Source: Glandiceps talaboti (Eukaryota > Hemichordata > Enteropneusta > Spengelidae). From it: a stretch of 64,000 nucleotides of DNA. The notes beneath the pieces were generated by a model. It saw only the letters and a program-made list of their open reading frames with translations. It did no database searches and had not been told where the DNA came from. Positions 25,556 to 36,958 of this stretch are shown here, one piece after another (within the stretch, counting starts at the first letter, position 1; the number at the start of each line of letters is the position of its first letter). The translations under genes were made by a program, and so were the position numbers. The stretch spans positions 23,345,486 through 23,409,485 of the forward strand of contig NC_135561.1 of NCBI RefSeq assembly GCF_964340395.1, given 5' to 3'.

Positions 25556-26752
25556 TGTCTACTTTAACTCTGTAAATCGTCTAGGATTTCAGTAGTACTT
25601 TAACTCTGTAAATCGTCTAGGATTTCAGTAGTACTTTAACTCTGTAAATCGTCTAGGATTTCAGTAGTACTTTAACTCTGTAAATCGTCTAGGATTTCAG
25701 TAGTACTTTAACTCTGTAAATCGTCTAGGATTTCAGTAGTACATTAACTCTGTAAATCGTCTAGGATTTCAGTAGTACATTAACTCTGTAAATCGTCTAG
25801 GATTTCAGTAGTACATTAACTCTGTAAATCGTCTAGGATTTCAGTAGTACTTTAACTCTGTAAATCGTCTAGGATTTCAGTAGTACTTTAACTCTGTAAA
25901 TCGTCTAGGATTTCAGTAGTACTTTAACTCTGTAAATCGTCTAGGATTTCAGTAGTACATTAACTCTGTAAATCGTCTAGGATTTCAGTAGTACATTAAC
26001 TCTGTAAATCGTCTAGGATTTCAGTAGTACATTAACTCTGTAAATCGTCTAGGATTTCAGTAGTACATTAACTCTGTAAATCGTCTAGGATTTCAGTAGT
26101 ACTTTAACTCTGTAAATCGTCTAGGATTTCAGTAGTACTTTAACTCTGTAAATCGTCTAGGATTTCAGTAGTACATTAACTCTGTAAATCGTCTAGGATT
26201 TCAGTAGTACTTTAACTCTGTAAATCGTCTAGGATTTCAGTAGTACTTTAACTCTGTAAATCGTCTAGGATTTCAGTAGTACTTTAACTCTGTAAATCGT
26301 CTAGGATTTCAGTAGTACATTAACTCTGTAAATCGTCTAGGATTTCAGTAGTACTTTAACTCTGTAAATCGTCTAGGATTTCAGTAGTACTTTAACTCTG
26401 TAAATCGTCTAGGATTTCAGTAGTACTTTAACTCTGTAAATCGTCTAGGATTTCAGTAGTACATTAACTCTGTAAATCGTCTAGGATTTCAGTAGTACTT
26501 TAACTCTGTAAATCGTCTAGGATTTCAGTAGTACATTAACTCTGTAAATCGTCTAGGATTTCAGTAGTACATTAACTCTGTAAATCGTCTAGGATTTCAG
26601 TAGTACTTTAACTCTGTAAATCGTCTAGGATTTCAGTAGTACATTAACTCTGTAAATCGTCTAGGATTTCAGTAGTACTTTAACTCTGTAAATCGTCTAG
26701 GATTTCAGTAGTACTTTAACTCTGTAAATCGTCTAGGATTTCAGTAGTACTT
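25556..26752. repeat. 36-bp minisatellite, 33 units, single two-state site
   Basis: Thirty-three head-to-tail 36-bp units contain TAACTCTGTAAATCGTC and TAGGATTTCAGTAGTAC. By eye all units are identical except one base, TACTTTAAC versus TACATTAAC. The order from left to right is T5 A3 T3 A4 T2 A1 T3 A1 T3 A1 T1 A2 T1 A1 T2. There are no length changes. The last copy runs into TACTTTTTACC. Confidence 0.98.
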
Positions 26753-26833
26753 TTTACCTTGTCTCAATACTAGATTCACTAGAATATTGTTATCATTGGA
26801 TCCATTTATATTCTATTTTAATCAATCTAATAT

Positions 26834-26880
26834 CCCCGAAGAAAGTCTCTGATGTGAGAGTCAGAGACCGAAACGTCGAT
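26834..26880 (+). ncRNA. hammerhead-ribozyme-like hairpin motif
   Basis: CCGAAGA (26836-26842) precedes an 8-bp perfect stem (GTCTCTGA at 26845-26852 with TCAGAGAC at 26861-26868). GAAAC (26870-26874) and GTC follow. Minimal hammerhead ribozymes known from Penelope-like retroelements have the order CUGAUGA, stem II, GAAA, then a short stem III. The 5' core box here departs from CUGAUGA at two positions, so self-cleavage is doubtful. It is best read as a decayed copy or a look-alike. No reverse transcriptase is visible beside it. Confidence 0.35.
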
Positions 26881-26937
26881 GACGTGTTAGTACATATATT
26901 TTTTAAAACCAGTCCTTCCACAATATTAGGTTTACTT

Positions 26938-26972
26938 GTGTTTGTTTGTTTGTTTGTTTGTTTGTTTGTTTT
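26938..26972. repeat. (GTTT)n microsatellite
   Basis: About eight GTTT tetranucleotides. The sequence around it (26753-27122) is otherwise single copy apart from the hairpin motif at 26834. Confidence 0.9.
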
Positions 26973-27122
26973 TAGTAATTACCAAAAATCATTTTGGTAA
27001 TTACTTTTCACTGAAACAATCTGATCGTGTCTAGAAATATGAATGTTACTTTCACGATGGAAATTGAAAATATAGATTGTATTGAAGCAGCAAGAAATGT
27101 TGAGCCAAGTCCCGAATATAAT

Positions 27123-28088
27123 ACAGTACATTGTACCGTAACATAATGCCAAGTGTATGTTCAACTACAGAATACAGTACATTGTACCGTAACATAATGC
27201 CAAGTGTATGTTCAACTACAGAATACAGTACATTGTACCGTAACATAATGCCAAGTGTATGTTCAACTACAGAATACAGTACATTGTACCGTAACATAAT
27301 GCCAAGTGTATGTTCAACTACAGAATACAGTACATTGCACCGTAACATAATGCCAAGTGTATGTTCAACTACAGAATACAGTACATTGCACCGTAACATA
27401 ATGCCAAGTGTATGTTCAACTACAGAATACAGTACATTGTACCGTAACATAATGCCAAGTGTATGTTCAACTACAGAATACAGTACATTGCACCGTAACA
27501 TAATACCAAGTGTATGTTCAACTACAGAATACAGTACATTGTACCGTAACATAATGCCAAGTGTATGTTCAACTACAGAATACAGTACATTGCACCGTAA
27601 CATAATGCCAAGTGTATGTTCAACTACAGAATACAGTACATTGCACCGTAACATAATGCCAAGTGTATGTTCAACTACAGAATACAGTACATTGCACCGT
27701 AACATAATGCCAAGTGTATGTTCAACTACAGAATACAGTACATTGCACCGTAACATAATGCCAAGTGTATGTTCAACTACAGAATACAGTACATTGCACC
27801 GTAACATAATGCCAAGTGTATGTTCAACTACAGAATACAGTACATTGCACCGTAACATAATGCCAAGTGTATGTTCAACTACAGAATACAGTACATTGCA
27901 CCGTAACATAATGCCAAGTGTATGTTCAACTACAGAATACAGTACATTGCACCGTAACATAATGCCAAGTGTATGTTCAACTACAGAATACAGTACATTG
28001 CACCGTAACATAATGCCAAGTGTATGTTCAACTACAGAATACAGTACATTGCACCGTAACATAATGCCAAGTGTATGTTCAACTACAG
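27123..28088. repeat. 51-bp minisatellite, about 19 units
   Basis: Units contain CAGTACATTG[T/C]ACCGTAAC and GCCAAGTGTATGTTC. Nearly the only variation is TACC versus CACC, plus one AATACC unit. T-type units lie mostly to the left and C-type units fill the right half. Both strands are stop-free (17-residue repeats), as expected for a 51-bp unit. Confidence 0.98.
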
Positions 28089-28610
28089 AAACTCGAAATG
28101 AAAATGTGATTTTGTCGCCTCTACAACCACTTTGTTCATTTGTAATAAAGGACGCCTGGATTAGACTAGTATTGCTGCCTCTGTACTTGATGAGACTGGC
28201 TTCTAGCTGTTACTGACACACGTACTGTATTATCTGACAAATCTATGGAGTATTTATATAAAATGAAAAAGAGACGGGAAGACTAGAATGTCTCGACCTC
28301 TGACCTTATCCAGTTTGTCAAGCCCTTGGTTGTAGTCACTGAAGAAGACTTCTTTGCCAATGTTGACACATTTCTGGTTTAGTTTGTACATGCCATTCCA
28401 CAACCCACCCCGGACCCTAACTAATGTAACAACGGAGAGGAGCACCCACCCGCACTCTAATGCAACAGCGCATATCCAGACCAAACCTATACCGTAATAC
28501 AACAGCGGAGAGGAGCGTGCGCCCCACCATGTCCCACTATAACAATAGCCAAGAGGGTATGGAACCATCGTGCTAAAATTTTGAACACGTTTCCGTGACT
28601 TTCAAAAACA
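28089..28610. other. spacer with elevated GC
   Basis: GC content rises around 28390-28540, where two similar segments contain CAACGGAGAGGAGC or CAGCGGAGAGGAGC. A 104-codon minus-strand frame (28254-28568) has no recognisable family. I do not call a gene. Confidence 0.45.
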
Positions 28611-28793
28611 ATGGTTCTTTTGAGGCTACGACAACTCGTAACTGACTGTCGAAATACTGAGATCTATAGATTCTACCCAGTGGAGCTAAACGTCACAGCG
28701 AATATACGACACATTGTAAGACTGGCAAGAATTGAAATCACGTATGATGGAGATGAAGTTATAAACATCCATCAAAATGTATTTATGATTAGT
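28611..28793 (+). CDS. weak candidate first exon, unrecognised
   Basis: I do not recognise this sequence. An ATG in a good initiation context (AAACAATGG) opens 61 codons starting MVLLRLRQLVTDC. The frame reaches GATTAGT followed by GTAAGTA at 28794, a strong splice-donor match in phase 0. Read through, the frame stops five codons later at 28808. The peptide is mixed in composition, unlike the repeat-derived frames nearby, but shows no signal peptide, membrane segment or known motif. No partner exon was found downstream. A 61-codon frame with a donor-like end can occur by chance in a window this size. Confidence 0.17.
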
Positions 28794-30406
28794 GTAAGTA
28801 TGAAGTGAACGTACGCGTATATGTTACCTACTCTAATGAAAACTTATATGCTCCCACTTCCAATGGCTCCCAGTAGAGTACAAACACATTTCGATATGAC
28901 CTAGGGGGTTGCGATTTCCTCGCCTTTAGTCAGGAAACTGCTCTCAAGTATTGAAATAGTAATAATTTTAACAGAAATATAACCATAAAGAAATTTTATT
29001 TGCAAAGTCTATGCTAGAATTAAAACATATTATATGGCCTACGAAAGTTGAGTACTAAATATTACCACTCATAAATCTGCTGAGTTAAGTTAGGTCCCTG
29101 GAGGGCGCTGTAGTAGTGATCGTGAAATCATTACTTGGTACATGAAACGATGAATATCAAGTATTGTTCGGAGTGCAATTAGGTTGCTAAACTACCCAAC
29201 ATTTATTGGTCTCGTCAATAAAAGAAATAGAACCGACATCAGATATGAGACATGGTAAAAAAAATTTGAAATATGTAAAGGTATTCATATATCACTCTGG
29301 ACAACCGATATTGGCAAGTACAGTGTACTGAGTAGGTGTCCATTTGTACGCATAATATAGATATATATGTATGTATGTATGTTATGTATGTATGTATGTA
29401 TGTATGTATGTACAGACAAGTAACACGTGTGATGTGTGTGTGTGGGGGGGGGGGCCTCTCTTCGGGTAGTGTCTAACGATGTGAACGCCAGTCACCCACC
29501 CCAGGCATTGACACCCGAAATGACTCCTGTCAGTTACCCTTGCCTAGAAAATACTAGAAATTAGCAAATATTACAATTTCTGATCGGAAGGAGTATCTGA
29601 TAGTTTTAAACGTTGTGACTCGTTCTGCTGCATTCGGTTATTTGTTGACATAAGTTTATTGCCACTTCATCACTTTGTAAAATTAGAATAATTTGAAAGA
29701 TCATCAAAGAAATATAATATTTGCAGACGTACAGAAGGATCTTGATACTGAACACTTTATTGAATATTAATTTTGTTGGTATAGTAATTTCTACTTTAAA
29801 CGGTTGAATCCTTTTCTGCATTCAATAATGCTTGACGAGGCTTTGCCATTGTCACAACCTACACGACTGTCGGAAATATGGCCTTCCCATAGCAATGACG
29901 ACATGTGTAGGAAGGGTTCGTTCGATATCGCTATATTAATTGCCCTTTATGCTTTAATTCTTGTATTGATAGTTTAAAGGATCAAAGTGTATTTTATCGC
30001 TCATTCGAGACGGCCAGTTAACTAGCATCCAAATGAGCTCCCCCTAACGTTATTGTTCCGTGTGCATGGCCGTCAATTTTTATTGTCTGTAACAAGTCAT
30101 ATTGGCAAGGTGTAACATTTAGAGTTGCTTTATTATTCTCAACAGACGTATTGGACTTTGTCAAGATTTATTACATTGTTAGCGTATAACACTTACGAGA
30201 CCCCGTTTTATTAGTCCTCCCTTATATGGTTACACTCCAACAAACCCAGCCGTTGACCCGTACATAATGGTTTTACCTCTGTCAAAGAAATAGATCAATG
30301 ATCATCAATTAGGCAGCGGAAAGAAGGTGAACACGTTGAAAAATTACACAAGAAAGTTGTTGAAATCAGACAGTCAGTCAGTCAGTCAGTCTTGTCAGTC
30401 TGACAA

Positions 30407-30446
<40 letters not shown>

Positions 30447-30945
30447 ATTTAACCGCAGTTCACTGCATGGTCTATGTGTAAACTAAGTGTTACTGGCATT
30501 GGGTTGTATAACCCATAGACATCTATTATCTAAGATATAACTGATTATAAGGACGCACATCTGTACACGGGGTAACACTGTACATGGATCTATCCATGCA
30601 CTGCAGTACTGGGACTTCAACATTTTCAACGAGAGTACTGTTTTTTTCCGACACACTTGACTCAGTCGAATCGATTCCTGATATGATATTGGTGGAATAT
30701 CTGAATATCATAAATTGAGTCAATGCTAAGAAATGAGAGATTTGAGGAAGTTAGATAACCATGGTGACTGTCACAATGATGATAAAGTATCCATCATATT
30801 ATAACGAATCTCTGAGGTGTAAATTACTCACTAATTTGGAGTTATTTTTCCTCGGGGAAAGTTATTATTATTATACTCGCACGAGTCTTCACATGGCCAT
30901 ATTTCTTGATTTTGTGGCGGAATGCTTAAACTCTGTAAGACCGGC
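28794..30945. other. unique spacer with microsatellites
   Basis: Contains a TATG tract at about 29362-29411, a run of 11 G at 29444-29454, and CAGT then CTGT tetranucleotide runs at about 30370-30446. No gene recognised. Confidence 0.6.
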
Positions 30946-31175
30946 CCCGAGGGTTTATTTCATTGTACTAATCTATATCACCATGGCCATAGAGGGTTAT
31001 TTCATTGTACTAATCTATATCACCATGGCCATAGAGGGTTATTTCATTGTACTAATCTATATCACCATGGCCATAGAGGGTTATTTCATTGTACTAATCT
31101 ATATCACCATGGCCATAGAGGGTTATTTCATTGTACTCATCTATATCACCATGGCCATAGAGGGTTATTTTATTG
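30946..31175. repeat. 42-bp tandem repeat, about 5.5 units
   Basis: Units contain GGGTTATTTCATTGTACT and TATATCACCATGGCCATAG and are almost identical (one AATC/CATC difference). Plus-strand frames run through because 42 is a multiple of three (GYFIVLIYITMAIE). The upstream open frame from 30761 is not otherwise gene-like. Confidence 0.96.
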
Positions 31176-32758
31176 TCCTGTAACGGTTCTTATGCATGGC
31201 TTTTGTTAGCCATGGTCCATTTACATTTCATGGATAACAGACAAGACGGAAGTACTTTTTTTTAAAACTTTCTATAGGAAATTATCATTTTTTCTTGTAT
31301 TGTCGTTTTTATATTACGATTATGAGATTGCTGTGATGAGAGTACGACAGAAAGTTAAAGATAAGTTGGTTTATTTGATTCGTACGTGCATGCAACATTG
31401 GTGACGTCATAAATTGATATCAGGGTTGCACCTTGTGCAAGAAAAATGCCATTCACCTGACACTGCGTAGATATTGTATCGCATATTCAATAATTAACAA
31501 GGCACTCATACAAACCCTTTGGTTCTTCTTTCTGAACCCATTGTCTTGAAGTTATCTACATGACAGTATGTGTATGTTGGTGACATTTTTCTGATTGCCT
31601 AGCCCGTGCATTGTTCCATAGGCCAGTGTTGAAATCAGAAGTGCTCTCCATACTGTGTGTTTATTTGTCAACGGACCTCAACATTGTCATTAAAATGTCT
31701 AACCCTTAGTGTTTGATTTGAATGGAAAAATACTACATGTCATGTCATGTTATATCTTTTCTTGGTGTGATAGTTATTTCACTGACAAACACTATGATTA
31801 ACTAAATTTATCCCAGCCGTTAGACTTACTATAGTTCACATAAAGAATTGTGCCGAGGGCAGTAAAACTGTGAGAAATACGACTTTGCTATCTTGTATCG
31901 ATTAATGACAGCTACAATTAATACTTTAAAGCACCAGTTAGAAAGCTGCGTCAAAATGAAGACCCCGAGCGTGTGATCGTGTCGCTTTGCTAGTTTACTC
32001 GTCATTTCGCTTCTCCAGCCCCGCGGCTACTTCGTGCCATTTGTGTAAAATCAACGATGAGGAGGTACAAGAATGACACCTATAGTTTTCATCTTCCATT
32101 GAGATAAACGAGACATTCTTATATCTACAAAAAACGCCGATGACTGTCTTTAGAGATAGAAAAGAAGAAGAAACACAAGTCGAAAAAATTGTTAAGTTTG
32201 CCCTATCATTGAATTCAGTCAACACGTTAAAAGTCATGAAACGGTAATGAGTTTGTCCCCAAAAGACTCGTTGCATAGAAATGACGATAATTTCAACTAT
32301 ACGTTATCGTTATACGTCATAACTTACCGTGTCCGTACATTTTTATATTCTTGAAATCAAGCTACAAACTGACAACCTTTCCAAATGCACTATAATGTCA
32401 CATGATTGTCAATTCTCGCCTTTTTTTCGTTTAACCGCAATACTAAGTATTTCTCTAATATTAACGATGTGATAAAAGACACAGTATGAGATTATGCCAA
32501 GGTAAATTAGTAACCTTTGTGTTTTCTAAGAGCCGGATACTTTGCTGAGGTCAAAGGTCATCGTATGATATATTTTGATAGTTTGTAAGAAACGAGAGTT
32601 GTTTTTATGATATGCCTTCCTACGCTGACCTCCAACGGCCTCTCGTAAATTTATCAATCTACCCTTACAAGTAATGGCTGAATCCAAATTGATGCTTATT
32701 TCCTGCTGTGCGACATATCAAACAACAAGTCGTGGTTATGACACCATGCCTTTATCAG
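31176..32758. other. unique spacer
   Basis: No array or recognised gene. A 93-codon minus-strand frame (31995-32276) has mixed composition but no motif I know. Confidence 0.5.
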
Positions 32759-32824
32759 TTCTATTTATTTGCATCGGGATATAAAGTATATATGGACTTT
32801 ATTTCCCGATACAAATAAATAGAA
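32759..32824. other. 66-bp hairpin abutting a CATA tract
   Basis: A 29-bp left arm (32759-32787, beginning TTCTATTTATTTG) pairs with 32796-32824 with two mismatches around an 8-nt loop. The right arm ends 4 bp before a long CATA microsatellite. It resembles a small foldback element or a hairpin precursor. No target-site duplication is evident. Confidence 0.7.
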
Positions 32825-32828
32825 TTGA

Positions 32829-32955
32829 ACATACATACATACATACATACATACATACATACATACATACATACATACATACATACACACATACACACAT
32901 ACATACATACATACATACATACATACATACATACATACATACACACACACACACC
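32829..32955. repeat. (CATA)n microsatellite with CA end
   Basis: A CATA tetranucleotide tract with two CACATA interruptions, ending in a CA run. Confidence 0.96.
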
Positions 32956-33411
32956 CTTATACTGCTAAGTGTATATGTGGTATTACATGTAATGATGTGT
33001 AGCTAAGGAAGTCGACGTGGCACGTAAGAAAAAGAAACAGGAATGACATAAAAGGAGAAATGCTAAGTTAGCAAAGATGTGAACAAGTAAGCTGTGAGAC
33101 TGATGAGACAAAGTAGTACTACTATGCGTTAGTTACGTGTACGTGTGTTGTCCCCATATAGACGGGTTTATTGTAAGTTCCCGCCAATTCTTATCTTTGG
33201 GACAATGAATCATTCGGTATCAATGAATACATGTAAGAGAGCATTTAGTTCTAAAGTTCAGTACTATATTATAATTTTAACACCACCATAATTTCCATAT
33301 TAAAGTCTAAGGAATAGTCCAAGACGGAATTGTGACAAGCCATGATATATAACGTGATTTATGTATGGCTAGCTATTAAAGACATGTAACGTAATTTGTG
33401 AATGGCTGTGC
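32956..33411. other. unique spacer
   Basis: No recognised feature. Two near-copies of an AACGT(G/A)ATTT(A/G)TG(T/A)ATGGCT segment lie near 33350-33410, just before the 29-bp array. Confidence 0.5.
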
Positions 33412-35060
33412 TAGTAGTGGTGGTTCACTGTCTAGTGTGCTGATAGTGATGGTTTACTGTCTAGTGTGCTGGTAGTGATGGCTCACTGCCTAGTGTGCTG
33501 ATAGTGATGGTTCACTGTCTAGTGTGCTGGTAGTGATGGCTTACTGTCTGGTGTGCTAGTAGTGATGGCTCATTGCCTAGTGTGCTAGTAGTGGTGGTTC
33601 ACTGTCTAGTGTGCTGATAGTGATGGTTTACTGTCTAGTGTGCTGGTAGTGATGGCTCACTGCCTAGTGTGCTGGTAGTGATGGCTCATTGCCTAGTGTG
33701 CTAGTAGTGATGGCTTACTGCCTAGTGTGCTAGTAGTGATGGCTCACTGTCTGGTGTGCTGGTAGTGATGGCTCACTGTCTGGTGTGCTAGTAGTGGTGG
33801 TTCACTGTCTAGTGTGCTGATAGTGATGGTTCACTGTCTAGTGTGCTGGTAGTGATGGCTCACTGCCTAGTGTGCTGGTAGTGATGGCTCATTGCCTAGT
33901 GTGCTAGTAGTGATGGCTTACTGCCTAGTGTGCTAGTAGTGATGGCTCACTGTCTGGTGTGCTGGTAGTGATGGCTTACTGCCTAGTATGCTGGCAGTGA
34001 TGGTTCACTGCCTAGTGTGCTGGTAGTGATGGCTCACTGTCTGGTGTGCTAGTAGTGATGGCTTACTAGTGTGCTGGTAGTGATGGCTTACTGTCTGGTG
34101 TGCTAGTAGTGATGGCTCACTGCCTAGTGTGCTGGTAGTGATGGCTCACTGTCTGGTGTGCTGGTAGTGATGGCTTACTGCCTAGTATGCTGGCAGTGAT
34201 GGCTCACTGTCTGGTGTGCTAGTAGTGATGGCTCACTGCCTAGTGTGCTGGTAGTGATGGCTCACTGTCTGGTGTGCTGGTAGTGATGGCTCACTGTCTG
34301 GTGTGCTGGTAGTGATGGCTCACTGTCTGGTGTGCTGGTAGTGATGGCTCACTGTCTGGTGTGCTAGTAGTAATGGCTCACTGCCTAGTGTGCTAGTAGT
34401 GATGGTTCACTGTCTAGTGTGCTGGTAGTGATGGCTCACTGTCTAGTATGCTGACGGCGATGGCTCACTATCTGGTGTGCTCGTAGTGATGGCTCACTGT
34501 CTGGTGTGCTAGTAGTAATGGCTCACTGCCTAGCGTGCTGGTAGTGATGACTCACTCCCTAGTGTGCTGGTAGTGATGGCACACTGTCTAGTGTGCTGGT
34601 AGTGATGGCTTACTGCCTAGTGTGCTGGCAGTGATGATTCACTGTCTAGTGTGCTGGTAGTGATGGCTCACTGTCTGGTGTGCTGGTAGTGATGGCTCAC
34701 TGTCTAGTGTGCTGGTAGTGATGGCTCACTGTCTGGTGTGCTGGTAGTGATGGCACACTGTCTAGTGTGCTGGTAGTGATGGCTTACTGCCTAGTGTGCT
34801 GGCAGTGATGATTCACTGTCTAGTGTGCTAGTAGTGATGGCTCACTGCCTAGTGTGCTGGTAGTGATGGCTCACTGTCTAGTGTGCTAGTAGTGATGGCT
34901 CACTGCCTAGTGTGCTGGTAGTGATGGCTCACTGTCTAGTGTGCTAGTAGTGATGGCTCACTGCCTAGTGTGCTGGTAGTGATGGCTCACTGTCTAGTGT
35001 GCTGGTAGTGATGGCTCACTGTCTGGTGTGCTAGTAGTGATGGCTTACTGCCTAGTGTAC
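33412..35060. repeat. 29-bp minisatellite, about 57 units
   Basis: Units contain GTGATGGCTCACTGTCT and GGTGTGCTGGTA. Recurring two-state sites are CTCA/TTCA/CTTA, GTCT/GCCT, GGTG/AGTG and CTGG/CTAG. Combinations are shuffled along the array and short blocks recur, showing unequal exchange or gene conversion. A 29-bp period allows no long frame. Confidence 0.97.
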
Positions 35061-35340
35061 TACTGAGCCATCACTATTACCAGTAAGCATTGCTACTGGT
35101 ACACAAGTAAACATTGCTACCAATTAGTAGTAAGAAGGTAATCATTACTAGCAAACAAGTAAACATTAATGTTAGTAAACAGTCAAACTTTAGTATTAGT
35201 AAAGAGGTAAACATTGCTAGTGAACAAGCAAACATAAAACTAAACAAGTAAACATTAGTTTTAATAACAACAAGCAAACATGAGCAAGCAAACATCAGTA
35301 AAGAGGCAAACAGTAGTACTGGTAAACAAGCCATTCCCAA
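35061..35340. repeat. inverted unit then degenerate AGTAAACATT-rich tract
   Basis: At about 35065-35091 the sequence GAGCCATCACTATTACCAG is the reverse complement of the core of the preceding array, with small changes. After it, loosely repeated AAGTAAACATT and AGCAAACAT motifs continue to 35340 without a fixed period. Confidence 0.7.
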
Positions 35341-35375
35341 TGTCCACAACCATTGTCACATTTCCTAATTGTCTG

Positions 35376-35483
35376 TATATCTTATATGATGGACTATCTA
35401 TCCATGGATAGTTCTACACCATTCTCTGTTATATCTTATATGATGGACTATCTCTGCATGGATAGTTCTACACCATTGCAAAC
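35376..35483. repeat. 54-bp tandem duplication, 2 copies
   Basis: Two copies start at 35376 and 35430 with TATATCTTATATGATGG. Each contains GGATAGTTCTACACCATT. The first copy carries the 14-bp palindrome CTATCCATGGATAG, which one substitution breaks in the second. Confidence 0.9.
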
Positions 35484-36654
35484 ATGTCTAAGTGTTCCAA
35501 TACGGTTATGATATACAAGAAGCTGTCCCCTTTTTTACACCATGGCAACTACCCCCTGGATGCAATTAACAGCAATAATAACGTCAGTATTTCAAGGCCT
35601 ATTACACGTATCCATAGCAACCTGTAATTGCTTTGTTATAAAGTCAACACTGGTCTAGAAAAGATAGTTTGGATTAAATCTCACTATTTCTCATTTTATT
35701 TCTTGCAAGATAAGATTAATGTCTTTTAGAATTCAGATATCCTAAGAGTGAAAGCTAAATATTTTGTCATTGTTTACTAGTTTTAAACTTTTTTTGCATA
35801 GATAAACAATTGACTATATATTATGATTATTGACGTGGCTGTTATCTGACGTGTTCACTGTTCTTATATTTCCCCTGATATCGTATCAACACAAAACCTT
35901 GTACAGCCATTCACACGTCGTCATTGCGTATTCTCCAATTCGTGACCAACTCGTAGAATAAGACCAATGAATAACATTATCTTTGTCTCCTTAAGTCCGT
36001 GTTGTTTACCAGATTCAGGGGTTCTACACCACTAATTAAAATGTAAGGCAATCGTCGCCACTGGCTTCAACCTTGGAGTTTGTGTAAACCACATTTCCTA
36101 CAAATAGGTAGTTGTGACTACACATTATCTTATCGTTTGGAACTTATCAGCAAACTTAGTGTCAAGGTTGGTTCATTTGCTATCAACTATTTGGTGTAGA
36201 TGTATGGTTCGATAATTTCCGTAAACTCGTAACATTGTTGTATACACGTATCATGAATTTGTAATTTCTGTGTTTTGGTTCAGACATGGCTAGTGACATC
36301 CAGTGTATTTGACTTCCACGCGATATGTTAGGAAATCCGTTACGATGGCTGGTTACCATCTGGGAATCCATCAAGTATGTCTGTCCTGCGGTCACTGTCA
36401 TTGTCATCTGTAACGGTTGAATGGCCGTACTACATGGTGTAAGTCGTCAGGGGTGTTGTAATCAACTGCATGTCTCACAAATAAAACCAATTGAATAGGA
36501 ACTAATCGTCAACAAACATGTCTTGCAAGTCTCGTCATCAATAACATGTTTTATATTTGAATCGTTTTCAGAATTTAATATGAAGCAGACTCTTATTAAC
36601 TTGTGTGTGAATGTTACTTTCATTGTCAAATTCAATAAAAACAGAAACATTTAT

Positions 36655-36655
<1 letters not shown>
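35484..36655. other. unique spacer
   Basis: A 74-codon minus-strand frame (36183-36407) follows an acceptor-like TTACAG but has no donor and no recognised domain. Nothing else stands out. Confidence 0.5.
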
Positions 36656-36731
<76 letters not shown>

Positions 36732-36901
36732 ATACATACATACGTACTTACGTACGTACGTACGTACATACATACATACACATATACATACATACATACA
36801 TACATACATACATACATACATGCATGCATGCATACATACATACATACATACATACATACATACATACATGCATGTATACATACATACATACATACATACA
36901 T

Positions 36902-36953
<52 letters not shown>
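36656..36953. repeat. compound microsatellite (TA)n-(TACG)-(CATA)n-(CA)n
   Basis: About 37 TA dinucleotides (36656-36729) are followed by TACG repeats, a CATA tract with GCATG interruptions and a terminal CA run. It is a cascade of related simple repeats that evolved by point change and slippage. Confidence 0.97.

Positions 36954-36958
<5 letters not shown>

Noticed and set aside
25556-26752. CRISPR array
   Set aside because: Units are contiguous with no variable spacers, and there are no cas genes. The sequence is animal.
27052-28216. 336- and 361-codon frames on opposite strands
   Set aside because: The 51-bp period explains both frames.
28254-28568. 104-codon minus frame in the GC-richer patch
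   Set aside because: Composition follows the local repeats and no motif was recognised.
31995-32276. 93-codon minus frame
   Set aside because: No recognised motif or splice context.
35061-35340. Telomere-like repeat
   Set aside because: The AGTAAACATT motifs are irregular and do not match TTAGGG or other known telomere units.
36183-36407. 74-codon minus frame after an acceptor-like TTACAG
   Set aside because: No donor, no homologous motif and no partner exon.
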